The position numbers and the translations under genes are program-made. A DNA stretch of 64,000 bases from Lentzea jiangxiensis (GTDB taxonomy: Bacteria > Actinomycetota > Actinomycetes > Mycobacteriales > Pseudonocardiaceae), in assembly GCF_900104175.1 (NCBI RefSeq), contig NZ_FNIX01000002.1, positions 186,001 through 250,000 on the forward strand, written 5' to 3'. The number at the start of each line of letters is the position of its first letter. The stretch's first letter is position 1. Of this stretch, positions 45,646 through 55,200 are shown piece by piece. The notes under the pieces were generated by a model. It did not search any database. It was not told the DNA's origin and saw only the letters and a program-made list of their open reading frames with translations.

Positions 45646-48117
45646 GTGCCCCGCAAGCACGTCCTGCTGAGCGCCGCTCTCGCGGCCAGTCTCCTGGTCG
45701 CCGTTCCCGGCTCGGGAACGGCCGCCGACACCGATTACACGCTGAAGGTCGACGCCACGAAGAAGGGCGCGCCGATCGACGACACGATGTACGGCGTTTT
45801 CTTCGAGGACATCAACCGCGCCGCGGACGGTGGTCTGCACGCCGAGCTGGTGCAGAACCGCTCGTTCGAGTACGACCCTGTGGACAACGCGAGCTACACC
45901 GGACTCACCTCGTGGGCCCCGCACAGCGGCACGCTCGACGTCGTCGACGACAGCGGCCGGCTGAACGAGCGCAACCGGCGCCACCTGAAACTCGGCCTGC
46001 CCGCGGGCGTCATCAACTCCGGCTACAACAGCGGGATCGCCGTGCGGAGCGGCCAGCGCTACGACTTCTCGGTCTGGGCGCGCACCGACCAGGTGAGCAC
46101 CCCGCTCACCGCCGCGATCACCGACCCCGCCGGCACACCGCTCGGCGACCCCGTGAAGATCGACGTCCGCGGCGACGGCTGGACCCGCTACACCGGCACC
46201 GTCCGCGCGAAGACCTCCTCGACGACCGGCCGGTTGCTGGTGACCGGTGGCGGCACCGGCACCCTGCGCCTCGACATGGTCTCGCTGATGCCGCAGGACA
46301 CCTTCAAGGGCCACGGCCTGCGCCGCGACCTCGCCGAGAAGATCGCCGCGCTGAAGCCCGGCTTCGTCCGGTTCCCCGGCGGCTGCATCGTCAACACCGG
46401 CAGCCACCACGGCTACGAGGCGCCGAACTACGAGCGCCGCCGTTCCTTCCAGTGGAAGGACACGATCGGCCCGGTCGAGCAGCGCGCGACCAACTGGAAC
46501 TTCTGGGGCTACAACCAGTCCTACGGCCTCGGCTACTACGAGTACTTCCAGTTCGCGGAGGACATCGGCGCCATGCCGCTGCCCGTCGTCCCCGCCCTGG
46601 TCACCGGCTGCGGGCAGAACCGCGCCACCGACGACCCCGCGCTGCTGCAGCGGCACGTCCAGGACACGCTCGACCTCATCGAGTTCGCGAACGGTCCGGC
46701 CGACTCCACCTGGGGCCGCAAGCGCGCCGAGATGGGGCACCCCGAGCCGTTCGGGCTCACCCACCTCGGCGTGGGCAACGAGGAGAACCTGCCCGACGAG
46801 TTCTTCGCGCGGTTCACCGAGTTCCGCAAGGCGATCAACGCGAGGTACCCGGACATCACCGTCGTCAGCAACTCCGGCCCGGACGACACCGGTGCCACGT
46901 TCGACCGCCTGTGGCAGCTCAACAGGCAGGCCGGCGTGAAGATGGTCGACGAGCACTACTACAACAGCCCGAGCTGGTTCCTGGAGAACAACAACCGTTA
47001 CGACTCGTATGACCGCAACGGTCCCAAGGTGTTCCTCGGTGAGTACGCCTCGTTGGACAACAAGTTCTTCAACGCGCTGAGCGAGGCGTCGTTCATGACC
47101 GGGCTCGAGCGCAACGCCGACGTCGTGAAGCTCGCCTCCTACGCGCCGTTGCTGGCCAACGAGGACTATGTCCAGTGGCGGCCGGACATGATCTGGTTCA
47201 ACAACCACGCGTCGTGGGGCTCGGCGAGCTACGAGATGCAGAAGCTGTTCATGACCAACGTCGGTGACCACGTCGTGCCGAGCACCGCGTCGGCCACGCC
47301 GTCCACCCGGGAGCCGATCACGGGCGCCATCGGGCTGTCGACGTGGGCGACGGCCGCGACCTACGACGATGTGAACGTCACCGACGCCGCCGGGCGGTCG
47401 CTGTTCAGCGACGACTTCTCCGCAGGCGACACCCGGTGGACCAAGTCGGGCCGGGGCGCGTGGAACGTCGTGAACGGCGCCTACGTCCAGTCCGACGCCG
47501 CCGCCGAGGACACCCTCGTCACGGCGGGGGACAGGACGTGGCGGGACTACACGCTGAACGTGAAGGCCACCAAGCAGTCCGGCCGTGAGGGCTTCCTCGT
47601 GGCGTTCGGCGTGAAGGACACCGGCAACTACTACTGGTGGAACCTCGGCGGCTGGAACAACACCCAGTCCGCGGTGGAGAAGGCGGTCGGCGGTGGCAAG
47701 AGCGTGCTGGTCTCCGACGGCACCCGCATCGACACCGGGCGCACGTACGACGTGCGCGTCGAGGTGCGCGGGCGGCACGTCGCGCTGTACCTCGACGGCC
47801 AGAAGTGGGGCGAGTTCACCGACGACGAGGTGGCCGAGCCGTTCCGCCAGGTCGTCACCCGCGACCTCACCACCGGCGAGCTGATCGTCAAGGTCGTCAA
47901 CGCCCAGGACAACGCCGCCCGCACCCGCGTCGACCTCGGCGTGCCGGTGTCCTCCACCGCGCGGGCGACGGTGCTGCAGGGCCGCCCCGACGACGTGAAC
48001 ACCGAGTTCGCCCAGCCGATTCGGGCCCGCCACGAGCAGGTCGGGGTCGCGAGCAGCTTCACGCACACCTTCCCGCCGAACTCCGTCACGTTCCTCCGGA
48101 TCAGGAGCCGCTCGTGA
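45646..48117 (+). CDS. Secreted GH51 alpha-L-arabinofuranosidase with extra carbohydrate-binding domains
   Basis: An 823-residue secreted enzyme with a signal peptide (residues 1-~27, ending GTAA). A CBM4-like domain (residues ~80-200, NRRHLKLGLPAG to LRLDMVSLMP) is inserted near the N-terminus. The GH51 barrel has the acid/base in GVGNEENLP (E379) and the nucleophile in VFLGEYAS (E466). A laminin-G/concanavalin-like module follows (residues ~585-770, FSDDFSAGDTRWTKSGRGAW), set within the C-terminal beta domain. It releases arabinofuranose from arabinan, arabinoxylan or arabinogalactan. The GTG has GGGAGGAAA upstream. Its stop overlaps the GH43 GTG. Confidence 0.92.
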   Translation: MPRKHVLLSAALAASLLVAVPGSGTAADTDYTLKVDATKKGAPIDDTMYGVFFEDINRAADGGLHAELVQNRSFEYDPVDNASYTGLTSWAPHSGTLDVVDDSGRLNERNRRHLKLGLPAGVINSGYNSGIAVRSGQRYDFSVWARTDQVSTPLTAAITDPAGTPLGDPVKIDVRGDGWTRYTGTVRAKTSSTTGRLLVTGGGTGTLRLDMVSLMPQDTFKGHGLRRDLAEKIAALKPGFVRFPGGCIVNTGSHHGYEAPNYERRRSFQWKDTIGPVEQRATNWNFWGYNQSYGLGYYEYFQFAEDIGAMPLPVVPALVTGCGQNRATDDPALLQRHVQDTLDLIEFANGPADSTWGRKRAEMGHPEPFGLTHLGVGNEENLPDEFFARFTEFRKAINARYPDITVVSNSGPDDTGATFDRLWQLNRQAGVKMVDEHYYNSPSWFLENNNRYDSYDRNGPKVFLGEYASLDNKFFNALSEASFMTGLERNADVVKLASYAPLLANEDYVQWRPDMIWFNNHASWGSASYEMQKLFMTNVGDHVVPSTASATPSTREPITGAIGLSTWATAATYDDVNVTDAAGRSLFSDDFSAGDTRWTKSGRGAWNVVNGAYVQSDAAAEDTLVTAGDRTWRDYTLNVKATKQSGREGFLVAFGVKDTGNYYWWNLGGWNNTQSAVEKAVGGGKSVLVSDGTRIDTGRTYDVRVEVRGRHVALYLDGQKWGEFTDDEVAEPFRQVVTRDLTTGELIVKVVNAQDNAARTRVDLGVPVSSTARATVLQGRPDDVNTEFAQPIRARHEQVGVASSFTHTFPPNSVTFLRIRSRS

Positions 48118-49553
48118 TCAACCGACGATCCCTGCTGCGCACGGGCGGCGTCCTCGCCGCGACCGGAGCGCTCGCCTCGGCCGCGCCGGCCACCTCCGCC
48201 GCCGCCGAGCCCGAGGTGGAACTGACCACCCGCAACCCGCTCGTCGAGCAGCGCGCCGACCCGTTCATCACGCCGCCGACCGACGGCATGTACTACCTGA
48301 CCGGGTCCGTGCCCGAGTACGACCGGGTCGTCATCCGCGGCGCGTCCACTCTGGACGGTCTGTCGTCCGCCCGGGAACGCACGATCTGGCGCCGTCCGGC
48401 GTCCGGGGCGATGGGCGGCTACATCTGGGCGCCGGAGCTGCACCGCATCGACGGGAAGTGGTACGTCTACTTCGCCGCCGGGGACGAGGACGAGCCGTTC
48501 CGCATCCGCACCTACGTGCTGGAGTCCGCGAACGCCGACCCGCGCGAGAGCGGCTGGGTGCTGCGCGGGCAGATGGTGACGGCGTGGGACACGTTCACAC
48601 TCGACGCGACCACGTTCGCCCACCGCGGCAGGCGCTACTTCCTGTGGGCGCAGAGCGAACCCGGCATCGCCACCAACTCGAACCTCTACATCGCCGAGAT
48701 GGCCTCGCCGCTGGCCCTGAAGACGGCGCCGGTGCGGATCGCGACGCCCACGCTGCCGTGGGAGGTGCAGGGCTTCAAGGTGAACGAAGGGCCCGCGGTG
48801 CTGATCCGCAACGGCCGCGTGTTCGTGACGTTCTCCGCGAGCGCCACCGACGCCCGCTACTGCATGGGCCTGCTGACCGCCGACGAGAACGCGAACCTGC
48901 TCGACGCGCGCTCGTGGACGAAGTCGCCGAACCCGGTGTTCACGACGAACACGGCAACCTCGCAGTACGGGCCGGGGCACAACTCGTTCACCACGGTGGG
49001 CTCGACCGATGTGCTGGTCTACCACGCGCGCGACTACCGCGACATCACCGGTGACCCGCTGTTCGACCCGAACCGCCACACCCGCGTGCAGCGGCTGCAC
49101 TGGAATGCCGACGGCACACCGTCGTTCGGCGTCCCGGTCGGCCGCGGCGGCCCGATCGTGCGCTTGTCGCCCGGGGACGCACCCGCGCTGGTGGTGCGGC
49201 ACCACGAGTACCGGTTGCGGGTCGACGGCAACGTCCGCGACGTCGCCGACAGCCAGTTCCGGTTCGTGCCGGGGTTCCTCGGCGCCGGTACGGTCGCGCT
49301 GCAGTCGGTGAACTTCCCGGACCGGTACGTGCGGGTGAGCCCGGACGCGATCACGATCGACCCGTTCGAGGACACCGACGCGTACGGCCGCGCGGCGAGT
49401 TTCGTTCGCCTGCCCGGCCTTTCGGACAGGAGCGCGGTTTCGCTGCGGGCCGGCACGGACACGTACCTGGCCCACGACAACGGCCGCCTGGTGTTGTCCA
49501 GACCTGGCGGTGACCGCGACGCGCGCCGACGTGCCACATTCCGGCTCGAATGA
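48114..49553 (+). CDS. Secreted GH43 arabinanase/arabinofuranosidase with AbfB (CBM42-like) domain
   Basis: A 479-residue protein with a twin-arginine-type signal (NRRSLLRTGGVLAATGA). The GH43 propeller has the base in EQRADPFI (D49) and the acid in KVNEGPAVL (E225), with HDG/H-type metal region GPGHNSF. The last ~145 residues are an AbfB beta-trefoil (LVVRHHEYRLRVDGNVRDVA, VSLRAGTDTYLAHDNGRLVL) that binds arabinose side chains. The GTG overlaps the GH51 stop and has AGGAG upstream. With GH51 it strips arabinose from polysaccharides outside the cell. Confidence 0.9.
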   Translation: MINRRSLLRTGGVLAATGALASAAPATSAAAEPEVELTTRNPLVEQRADPFITPPTDGMYYLTGSVPEYDRVVIRGASTLDGLSSARERTIWRRPASGAMGGYIWAPELHRIDGKWYVYFAAGDEDEPFRIRTYVLESANADPRESGWVLRGQMVTAWDTFTLDATTFAHRGRRYFLWAQSEPGIATNSNLYIAEMASPLALKTAPVRIATPTLPWEVQGFKVNEGPAVLIRNGRVFVTFSASATDARYCMGLLTADENANLLDARSWTKSPNPVFTTNTATSQYGPGHNSFTTVGSTDVLVYHARDYRDITGDPLFDPNRHTRVQRLHWNADGTPSFGVPVGRGGPIVRLSPGDAPALVVRHHEYRLRVDGNVRDVADSQFRFVPGFLGAGTVALQSVNFPDRYVRVSPDAITIDPFEDTDAYGRAASFVRLPGLSDRSAVSLRAGTDTYLAHDNGRLVLSRPGGDRDARRRATFRLE

Positions 49554-49587
49554 GTGGACAATGAGCACTGCATCGAAGCCGACCTGG

Positions 49588-49601
49588 TGTTATCGCTAAC
49601 A
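49588..49601. promoter_or_regulatory. AraR-like operator 3 (TGTTATCGCTAACA)
   Basis: Lies 33 bases upstream of the LacI start, consistent with autoregulation. It is the exact reverse complement of the araB site at 51323. Confidence 0.75.
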
Positions 49602-49634
49602 TCACCGGCGCAGATCAAGGATCGGAGACCGCCA

Positions 49635-50648
49635 GTGGAGAAGACCTCGCGTGACCCCGCGATGACCGATGTCGCACGACTCGCCGGGGTGTCGCACCAG
49701 ACGGTCTCGCGTGTGCTCAACAACCACCCCAACGTGCGCGAGCAGACCCGGCTGAGGGTGCAGGCGGCCATCAAGGAGCTGGACTACCGGCCCAACCGCG
49801 CCGCCCGCGCCCTCGTCACCGGCAAAACGCAGCTCATCGGCGTGGTGGCGCAGAACTCGACGCTGTACGGCCCGGCCTCGCTGCTGTCGGCCTTCGAGGA
49901 GGCGGCGGGCCAGGCCGGCTTCGCCGTCAGCGTCGGCAGGGTGAAGGTGCTCGACCGCGGCTCGATCGCCGCGGCCGTCGAACGCCACCGCGACCAGCGC
50001 GTGGCCGGCATCGTCGTGATCGCCCCGACCTCCTCGGCCGCCGACGCCCTGGCCGACGTCCCGGCGGGCGTCCCGCTCGTGACCGTCGACGGCGATCCGG
50101 ACCGCCCGACCCCGCTGGTCACCGTCGACCAGGCCAGGGGAGCCTTCGAGGCGACCATGCACCTGCTCAAGGCGGGCCACGAGACGGTCTGGCACGTCTC
50201 CGGCCCCGCCGACTGGTTCGACGCGGCGGGCAGGGTCGAGGGCTGGCGCCAGGCCCTCGACACGGCGAGCGCCGAGGTCCCCCCGGTGGTGGCGGCGGAC
50301 TGGAGCGCCGCCTCGGGCTACCGCGCCGGCCAGATGCTGGCCCGCATGCCCGAGGTCACCGCCGTCTTCTGCTCGAACGACCACCTCGCCCTCGGCGTGC
50401 TGCGGGCGATGAGCGAACGGGGCAGGAGCGTCCCGCGCGACGTGAGCGTCGTGGGCTTCGACGACGTGCCCGAGGCGGCGTACTTCATCCCGCCGCTCAC
50501 CACCGTCCGCCCGGACTTCGCCGCGGTGGCGCGGGAGACGCTCGGGCTGTTGCTGGAGCAGGTGAGCGACGGGGAGACGACACGGCCGCAGCGGACGATC
50601 GCGCCGATGCTGGTGTCGCGGGAGAGCGTGGCGCCGCCGCCCAAGTAG
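49635..50648 (+). CDS. LacI-family regulator, probable arabinose/arabinogalactan repressor (AraR-like role)
   Basis: A 337-residue LacI protein with helix-turn-helix PAMTDVARLAGVSHQTVSRV and hinge YRPNRAARALVTGKTQ, then an effector domain with SNDHLALGVLRAMSERG and GFDDVPEAAYFIPPLTTVRP. The GTG at 49635 has CGGAGA upstream and gives a standard length. It sits between the arabinofuranosidase genes and araBDA, and its promoter holds the same palindrome as araB, the ytfQ/GH51 region, GH30 and the hydrolase. It is not related to the GntR-type AraR of Bacillus; only the role is similar. Arabinose as inducer is inferred. Confidence 0.9.
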   Translation: MEKTSRDPAMTDVARLAGVSHQTVSRVLNNHPNVREQTRLRVQAAIKELDYRPNRAARALVTGKTQLIGVVAQNSTLYGPASLLSAFEEAAGQAGFAVSVGRVKVLDRGSIAAAVERHRDQRVAGIVVIAPTSSAADALADVPAGVPLVTVDGDPDRPTPLVTVDQARGAFEATMHLLKAGHETVWHVSGPADWFDAAGRVEGWRQALDTASAEVPPVVAADWSAASGYRAGQMLARMPEVTAVFCSNDHLALGVLRAMSERGRSVPRDVSVVGFDDVPEAAYFIPPLTTVRPDFAAVARETLGLLLEQVSDGETTRPQRTIAPMLVSRESVAPPPK

Positions 50649-51322
50649 TCCGCGGGCAGGCCGTGGGAGTGGAGCCGCCGCTCCCGCCGGACGTCGGTGG
50701 GGCGGCGGTGCGGTGGAACGCCGCGACATAGGCCGGGGGACGTCCCGCGCCAGAGGCACCGGTGAGGCGATGGCATGCCGGCAGCGGCGAACGCCGTGCG
50801 CCTCGGCCTCGCCCGCTTCGCGCGGGGGCGTGTGACTGGCCGTCGGCTTCTTGCTGAGGCGGCACCGCCGACCTGGTCCACCTTCACCACGATGTGTCGG
50901 CGCGGGGGGCATGACCGGCGGTCGGCTTCTGCGGAATGCGGCACCGCCGACCTGCTCCACCTCTGCCACCAGGCGCCGGCGCGGCTGGACCGGGCGGTGT
51001 CGCTGCTCGACCCGAGCGGCAACGACTACGGCAAGGCCTTCTGCGGGAGATCTGGTGACCACCCGCCGCCGTCGTGCCTTTCCACGACTGCTCGCGGCGC
51101 CGCCCGCCGTCCTCTCCCGTGCTCGCCCCCGCTCGCCACAGGACCTCCTCAGCAGGTCACGCGACCAGTCCGCACCCTTCGGCTCCCCACGAGCCGGCCC
51201 TCGTCCGCGAGCCCCGTCCGCCGTGTCTGCGGCACCGCTGTGTTGTCGTGCGCTCACCCGTAACACATTTCGGCCGCTCCCAGGGAAATCACGATGTATC
51301 GGGCGCATCTTGACTCGCGGAA
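50649..51322. other. Non-coding region with an imperfect tandem repeat
   Basis: The ~670 bases between the LacI gene and araB hold no gene that could be recognised. Two imperfect copies of about 78 bases lie in tandem (50833-50910 and 50912-50989), sharing GTCGGCTTCT and GGCACCGCCGACCTG. CGCCCGC and GCGGGGGCG (50810-50830) could form a hairpin after the LacI gene. The open frames here have random-like composition. Confidence 0.5.
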
Positions 51323-51345
51323 TGTTAGCGATAACACTCAGGTCG
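51310..51345 (+). promoter_or_regulatory. araB promoter with operator between -35 and -10
   Basis: TTGACT (51310-51315) is followed 17 bases later by AACACT (51333-51338). TGTTAGCGATAACA (51323-51336), the fourth AraR-like site, covers the spacer and -10. The predicted transcription start is near 51345, which is a GTG in the araB frame, so the mRNA may have almost no leader. Confidence 0.6.
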
Positions 51346-51353
51346 TGACTGAC

Positions 51354-53027
51354 ATGACGATCGACCGCGACGCGTGTGTGGTGGGTGTCGACTTCGGCAC
51401 GCTGTCCGGCCGCGCTGTGGTCGTGCGCGTCCGTGACGGTGCCGAGCTCGGGACCGCCGTGCACGACTACCGCCACGGAGTGGTGGACCAGGTTCTGCCC
51501 GCCACCGACCGGCCGTTGCCACCGGAGTGGGCGTTGCAGGTCCCATCCGACTACCTCGACGTCCTGCGCACCGCCGTCCCGCAGGCCGTCGAAGCGGCCG
51601 GCATCTCGGCGGACCAGGTGGTCGGCATCGGCACCGACTTCACGGCGTGCACGATGGTGCCGGTCACCGCCGACGGGACCCCGCTGTGCGACCTGCCCGA
51701 GTTCGCGGAGAACCCGCACGCCTACATCAAGCTCTGGCGCCACCACGCCGCCCAGCCGCAGGCCGACCGCATCAACGAGCTCGCGCGGCAGCGCAAGGAG
51801 CCGTGGCTCGCCCGCTACGGCGGGCTCATCTCGAGCGAGTGGGAGTTCGCCAAGGGCTTGCAGGTGCTGGAGGAGGCGCCTGAGGTCTACGCGGCGATGG
51901 AGCACTGGGTCGAGGCCGCGGACTGGATCATCTGGCAGCTCACCGGCACCTACACGCGCAACGCGTGCACCGCCGGGTACAAGGGCATCCTCCAGGACGG
52001 CCAGTACCCGGGCGAGGAGTTCCTGAAGGAGCTCAACCCGGAGTTCGCGCGGTTCGTCGCCGACAAGCTCGACCACCCGCTGTCCGCGCTGGGCGACAGG
52101 GCCGGATCCCTGACCGCGCAGGCCGCGGGGTGGACGGGTCTGAAGGAGGGCATCGCGGTCGCGGTCGGCAACGTCGACGCCCATGTCACCGCGCCCGCCG
52201 CACAGGCGGTGGAGCCGGGGCAGATGGTCGCGATCATGGGCACCTCCACGTGCCACGTGATGAGCGGCGACGTGCTGCGCGACGTTCCCGGCATGTGCGG
52301 CGTCGTCGACGGCGGCATCATCCCGGGGCTGTGGGGCTACGAGGCCGGGCAGAGCGGTGTCGGCGACATCTTCGCGTGGTTCCTGCGCAACCAGGTGCCG
52401 CCCGCGTACCACGAGCAGGCGGCCGAACGCGGCATCACCGTGCACGAGCTGCTCTCGGAACTGGCCGCACGGCAGGAAGTCGGCGAGCACGGGCTCGTCG
52501 CGCTCGACTGGCACAGCGGCAACAGGTCCGTGCTCGTCGACCACGAGCTGTCCGGCGTGGTCGTCGGCCAGACGCTCGCCACGAAGGCCGAGGACGTCTA
52601 CCGCGCGCTGCTGGAGGCGACGGCGTTCGGCACGCGGGTCATCATCGACACCTTCACCGACGCGGGCGTGCCGGTGACCGAGCTCGTGATCGCGGGCGGC
52701 CTCACCAAGAACCCGTTGCTCATGCAGATCTACGCCGACGTCGTGAACCTGCCGCTGTCGGTGATCGGGTCGGCGCAGGGACCGGCGCTCGGCTCGGCGA
52801 TGCACGCCGCGGTCGCCGCGGGTGGGTACAGCGACATCCGCGAAGCCGCGGCCGCGATGGGGTCGGTGCGGCGCAACGTCTTCACGCCCGTCCAGAAGAA
52901 CGTCGAGGCGTACGAACGGCTGTTCCTCGACTACCTCGAGCTGCACGACTACTTCGGCCGCGGCGCCAACGACGTCATGCACCGCCTGCGGGGATACCGC
53001 CGCGACGCCCTGGAGGGGAAGAGCTGA
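51354..53027 (+). CDS. araB: L-ribulokinase
   Basis: A 557-residue FGGY-family kinase that phosphorylates L-ribulose. N-terminus VVGVDFGTLSGRAVVVRVRD is the AraB-specific form of the phosphate-binding region. IGTDFTACTMVPV and GLWGYEAGQSGVGDIFAWF are ribulokinase signatures, and VIAGGLTKNPLLMQIYADV near residue 455 is the FGGY motif. The start is ATG 51354, or GTG 51345 three codons upstream if the message is leaderless. First gene of araB-araD-araA; its stop overlaps the araD ATG. Confidence 0.95.
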   Translation: MTIDRDACVVGVDFGTLSGRAVVVRVRDGAELGTAVHDYRHGVVDQVLPATDRPLPPEWALQVPSDYLDVLRTAVPQAVEAAGISADQVVGIGTDFTACTMVPVTADGTPLCDLPEFAENPHAYIKLWRHHAAQPQADRINELARQRKEPWLARYGGLISSEWEFAKGLQVLEEAPEVYAAMEHWVEAADWIIWQLTGTYTRNACTAGYKGILQDGQYPGEEFLKELNPEFARFVADKLDHPLSALGDRAGSLTAQAAGWTGLKEGIAVAVGNVDAHVTAPAAQAVEPGQMVAIMGTSTCHVMSGDVLRDVPGMCGVVDGGIIPGLWGYEAGQSGVGDIFAWFLRNQVPPAYHEQAAERGITVHELLSELAARQEVGEHGLVALDWHSGNRSVLVDHELSGVVVGQTLATKAEDVYRALLEATAFGTRVIIDTFTDAGVPVTELVIAGGLTKNPLLMQIYADVVNLPLSVIGSAQGPALGSAMHAAVAAGGYSDIREAAAAMGSVRRNVFTPVQKNVEAYERLFLDYLELHDYFGRGANDVMHRLRGYRRDALEGKS

Positions 53028-53680
53028 TGTCCGCCACGGCAGAGCTGCGGCGCACGGTCGCCGAGCTGCACCGCGAGCTGACCCGCTACGAGCTGGTGAG
53101 CTGGACGGCCGGCAACGTGTCGGCCCGCGTGCCCGACCAGGACCTGATGGTGATCAAGCCGTCCGGTGTCTCCTACGACGAGCTGGGTCCTCACGCGATG
53201 GTCGTGACGGACCTGCACGGCAAGCTCGTCGAGGGTGAGCTGGCGCCGTCGAGCGACACGGCCGCGCACGCGTACGTGTACCGGCACATGCCGGACGTCG
53301 GCGGAGTTGTGCACACGCATTCCCCTTACGCGACGGCGTGGGCGGCGCGCGGGGAGCCCATCCCGTGCGTGCTCACGATGATCGCCGACGAGTTCGGCGG
53401 CGACATCCCGGTCGGGCCGTTCGCGCTGATCGGCGACGACTCGATCGGCAAGGGCATCGTGGAGACGCTGCGCACCAGCCGGTCCAAGGCCGTGCTGATG
53501 CGCAACCACGGCCCGTTCACCGTCGGTGCGACGGCGAAGGCGGCCGTGAAGGCCGCGGTGCTGCTCGAGGACGTCGCCCGCACCGTCCACTTCGCACTCC
53601 AGCTCGGCAAGCCGGACGTGATCGACCAGCAGGACGTCGACCGGCTCTACGAGCGCTACCAGAACGTTTACGGCCAGTGA
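53027..53680 (+). CDS. araD: L-ribulose-5-phosphate 4-epimerase
   Basis: A 217-residue class II aldolase/epimerase. [20 protein letters not shown] is the substrate-binding start, and the zinc-binding [14 protein letters not shown] (His95 and His97 region) and [12 protein letters not shown] (His) are present. It converts L-ribulose 5-phosphate to D-xylulose 5-phosphate. The ATG shares a base with the araB stop (TGATG), and araA starts 18 bases after it. Confidence 0.95.
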   Translation: MSATAELRRTVAELHRELTRYELVSWTAGNVSARVPDQDLMVIKPSGVSYDELGPHAMVVTDLHGKLVEGELAPSSDTAAHAYVYRHMPDVGGVVHTHSPYATAWAARGEPIPCVLTMIADEFGGDIPVGPFALIGDDSIGKGIVETLRTSRSKAVLMRNHGPFTVGATAKAAVKAAVLLEDVARTVHFALQLGKPDVIDQQDVDRLYERYQNVYGQ

Positions 53681-53697
53681 GCCCAGAAGGAGAGCAC

Positions 53698-55200
53698 ATG
53701 CCGGACAAGCCCCAGATCTGGTTCCTCACCGGCAGCCAGCACCTCTACGGCCCCGAGACGCTCGACCAGGTCGCGGCCCAGTCCCAGCAGATCCAGCGGA
53801 TGCTCTCGGACTCCGGCCGGATCAGCGCGGAGATCGTGTGGAAGCCGGTCCTGACCGACTCCGGCGCGATCCGGTCGGTGATGCAGGAGGCGAACAACGA
53901 CCCGTCCTGCGTCGGCGTGATCGCGTGGATGCACACCTTCTCCCCGGCGAAGATGTGGATCACCGGTCTGGACCTGCTGCGCAAGCCGTTGCTGCACCTG
54001 CACACGCAGCTCAACGAGGCGCTGCCGTGGTCCACGATCGACATGGACTTCATGAACCTCAACCAGGCCGCGCACGGTGACCGCGAGTTCGCCTACGTGC
54101 AGACCAGGATCGGGGTGGCGCGCAAGACCGTCGCGGGCCACGCGAGCGATCCCGTGGTGGCCGAGCGGATCGACGGCTGGGCGCGCGCGGCGGCCGGCGT
54201 GGCGCACCTGCGCGGGCTGCGGCTCGCCCGGTTCGGCGACAACATGCGCGACGTCGCGGTGACCGAGGGCGACAAGGTCGAGGCGGAGCTGCGGTTCGGC
54301 GTCTCCGTCAACACCTACGGCGTCAACGACCTCGTCGCCGTCGTCGACGAGGTGCCCGACGCCGGCATCGACCTGCTCGTCGCCGACTACGCCGAGGCCT
54401 ACCGCCTCAGCCCGGAGCTGGCGCGCGGGGGAGAGCGGCACGAGTCGCTGCGCTACGCCGCCCGCATCGAGATCGGTCTGCGGTCCTTCCTGGACGACGG
54501 CGGGTTCGGCGCGTTCACGACGAACTTCCAGGACCTGGGCGGGTTGCGGCAGCTGCCGGGTCTCGCCGTGCAACGGCTGATGGCCGACGGCTACGGCTTC
54601 GGCGGTGAGGGCGACTGGAAGACCTCGGCGCTGCTCGCGGCGGTGAAGGCGATGGGCACCGGCACGGGCCGCGGCACGTCGTTCATGGAGGACTACACCT
54701 ACCACTTCGGGCCCGGCGAGCCGAAGATCCTCGGCGCGCACATGCTGGAGGTCTGCCCGACGATCGCCGCCTCCCAGCCGTCCTGCGAGATCCACCCGCT
54801 GGGCATCGGCGACCGCGAGGACCCGGTGCGGCTGGTGTTCGACGCCGCGTCCGGACCCGCCGTCGTGGTCGGGCTCGCCGACATGGGCGACCGGTTCCGC
54901 CTGGTGGCCAACGAGGTCACGGTCGTCCCGCCGGACGAGCCGCTGCCGAAGCTGCCGGTCGCGCGGGCCGTGTGGAAGCCGGAGCCGTCGCTCTCGACGT
55001 CCGCGGAGTGCTGGCTCACGGCGGGCGGCCCGCACCACACGGTGATGACGCAGGCCGTCGGGGCCGAGGTGCTGCGCGACTTCGCGCAGATGGCCGCCAC
55101 GGAGCTGGTGCTGATCGACTCCGCGACGACCCCCGCGTCGTTCGCCGACCGGTTGCGCTGGAACGCCGCCTACCACCGCCTGGCGGCCGGGATCAACTGA
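53698..55200 (+). CDS. araA: L-arabinose isomerase
   Basis: A 500-residue enzyme converting L-arabinose to L-ribulose. [35 protein letters not shown] and [10 protein letters not shown] are family signatures; the metal ligands lie in [20 protein letters not shown] and EICPSI-like [15 protein letters not shown] precedes the ATG by 7 bases. The last 31 bases overlap the 3' end of the convergent hydrolase gene. Last gene of the araBDA unit. Confidence 0.96.
   Translation: MPDKPQIWFLTGSQHLYGPETLDQVAAQSQQIQRMLSDSGRISAEIVWKPVLTDSGAIRSVMQEANNDPSCVGVIAWMHTFSPAKMWITGLDLLRKPLLHLHTQLNEALPWSTIDMDFMNLNQAAHGDREFAYVQTRIGVARKTVAGHASDPVVAERIDGWARAAAGVAHLRGLRLARFGDNMRDVAVTEGDKVEAELRFGVSVNTYGVNDLVAVVDEVPDAGIDLLVADYAEAYRLSPELARGGERHESLRYAARIEIGLRSFLDDGGFGAFTTNFQDLGGLRQLPGLAVQRLMADGYGFGGEGDWKTSALLAAVKAMGTGTGRGTSFMEDYTYHFGPGEPKILGAHMLEVCPTIAASQPSCEIHPLGIGDREDPVRLVFDAASGPAVVVGLADMGDRFRLVANEVTVVPPDEPLPKLPVARAVWKPEPSLSTSAECWLTAGGPHHTVMTQAVGAEVLRDFAQMAATELVLIDSATTPASFADRLRWNAAYHRLAAGIN

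Noticed and set aside
50775..51263. 162-codon frame upstream of araB
   Set aside because: It spans the tandem repeat and would run close to the araB promoter; its composition is random-like and no homology was recognised.
49602..52982. 1126-codon minus-strand frame across the LacI gene and araB
   Set aside because: It crosses two well-supported genes and a non-coding region; long spurious frames are expected at this GC content.
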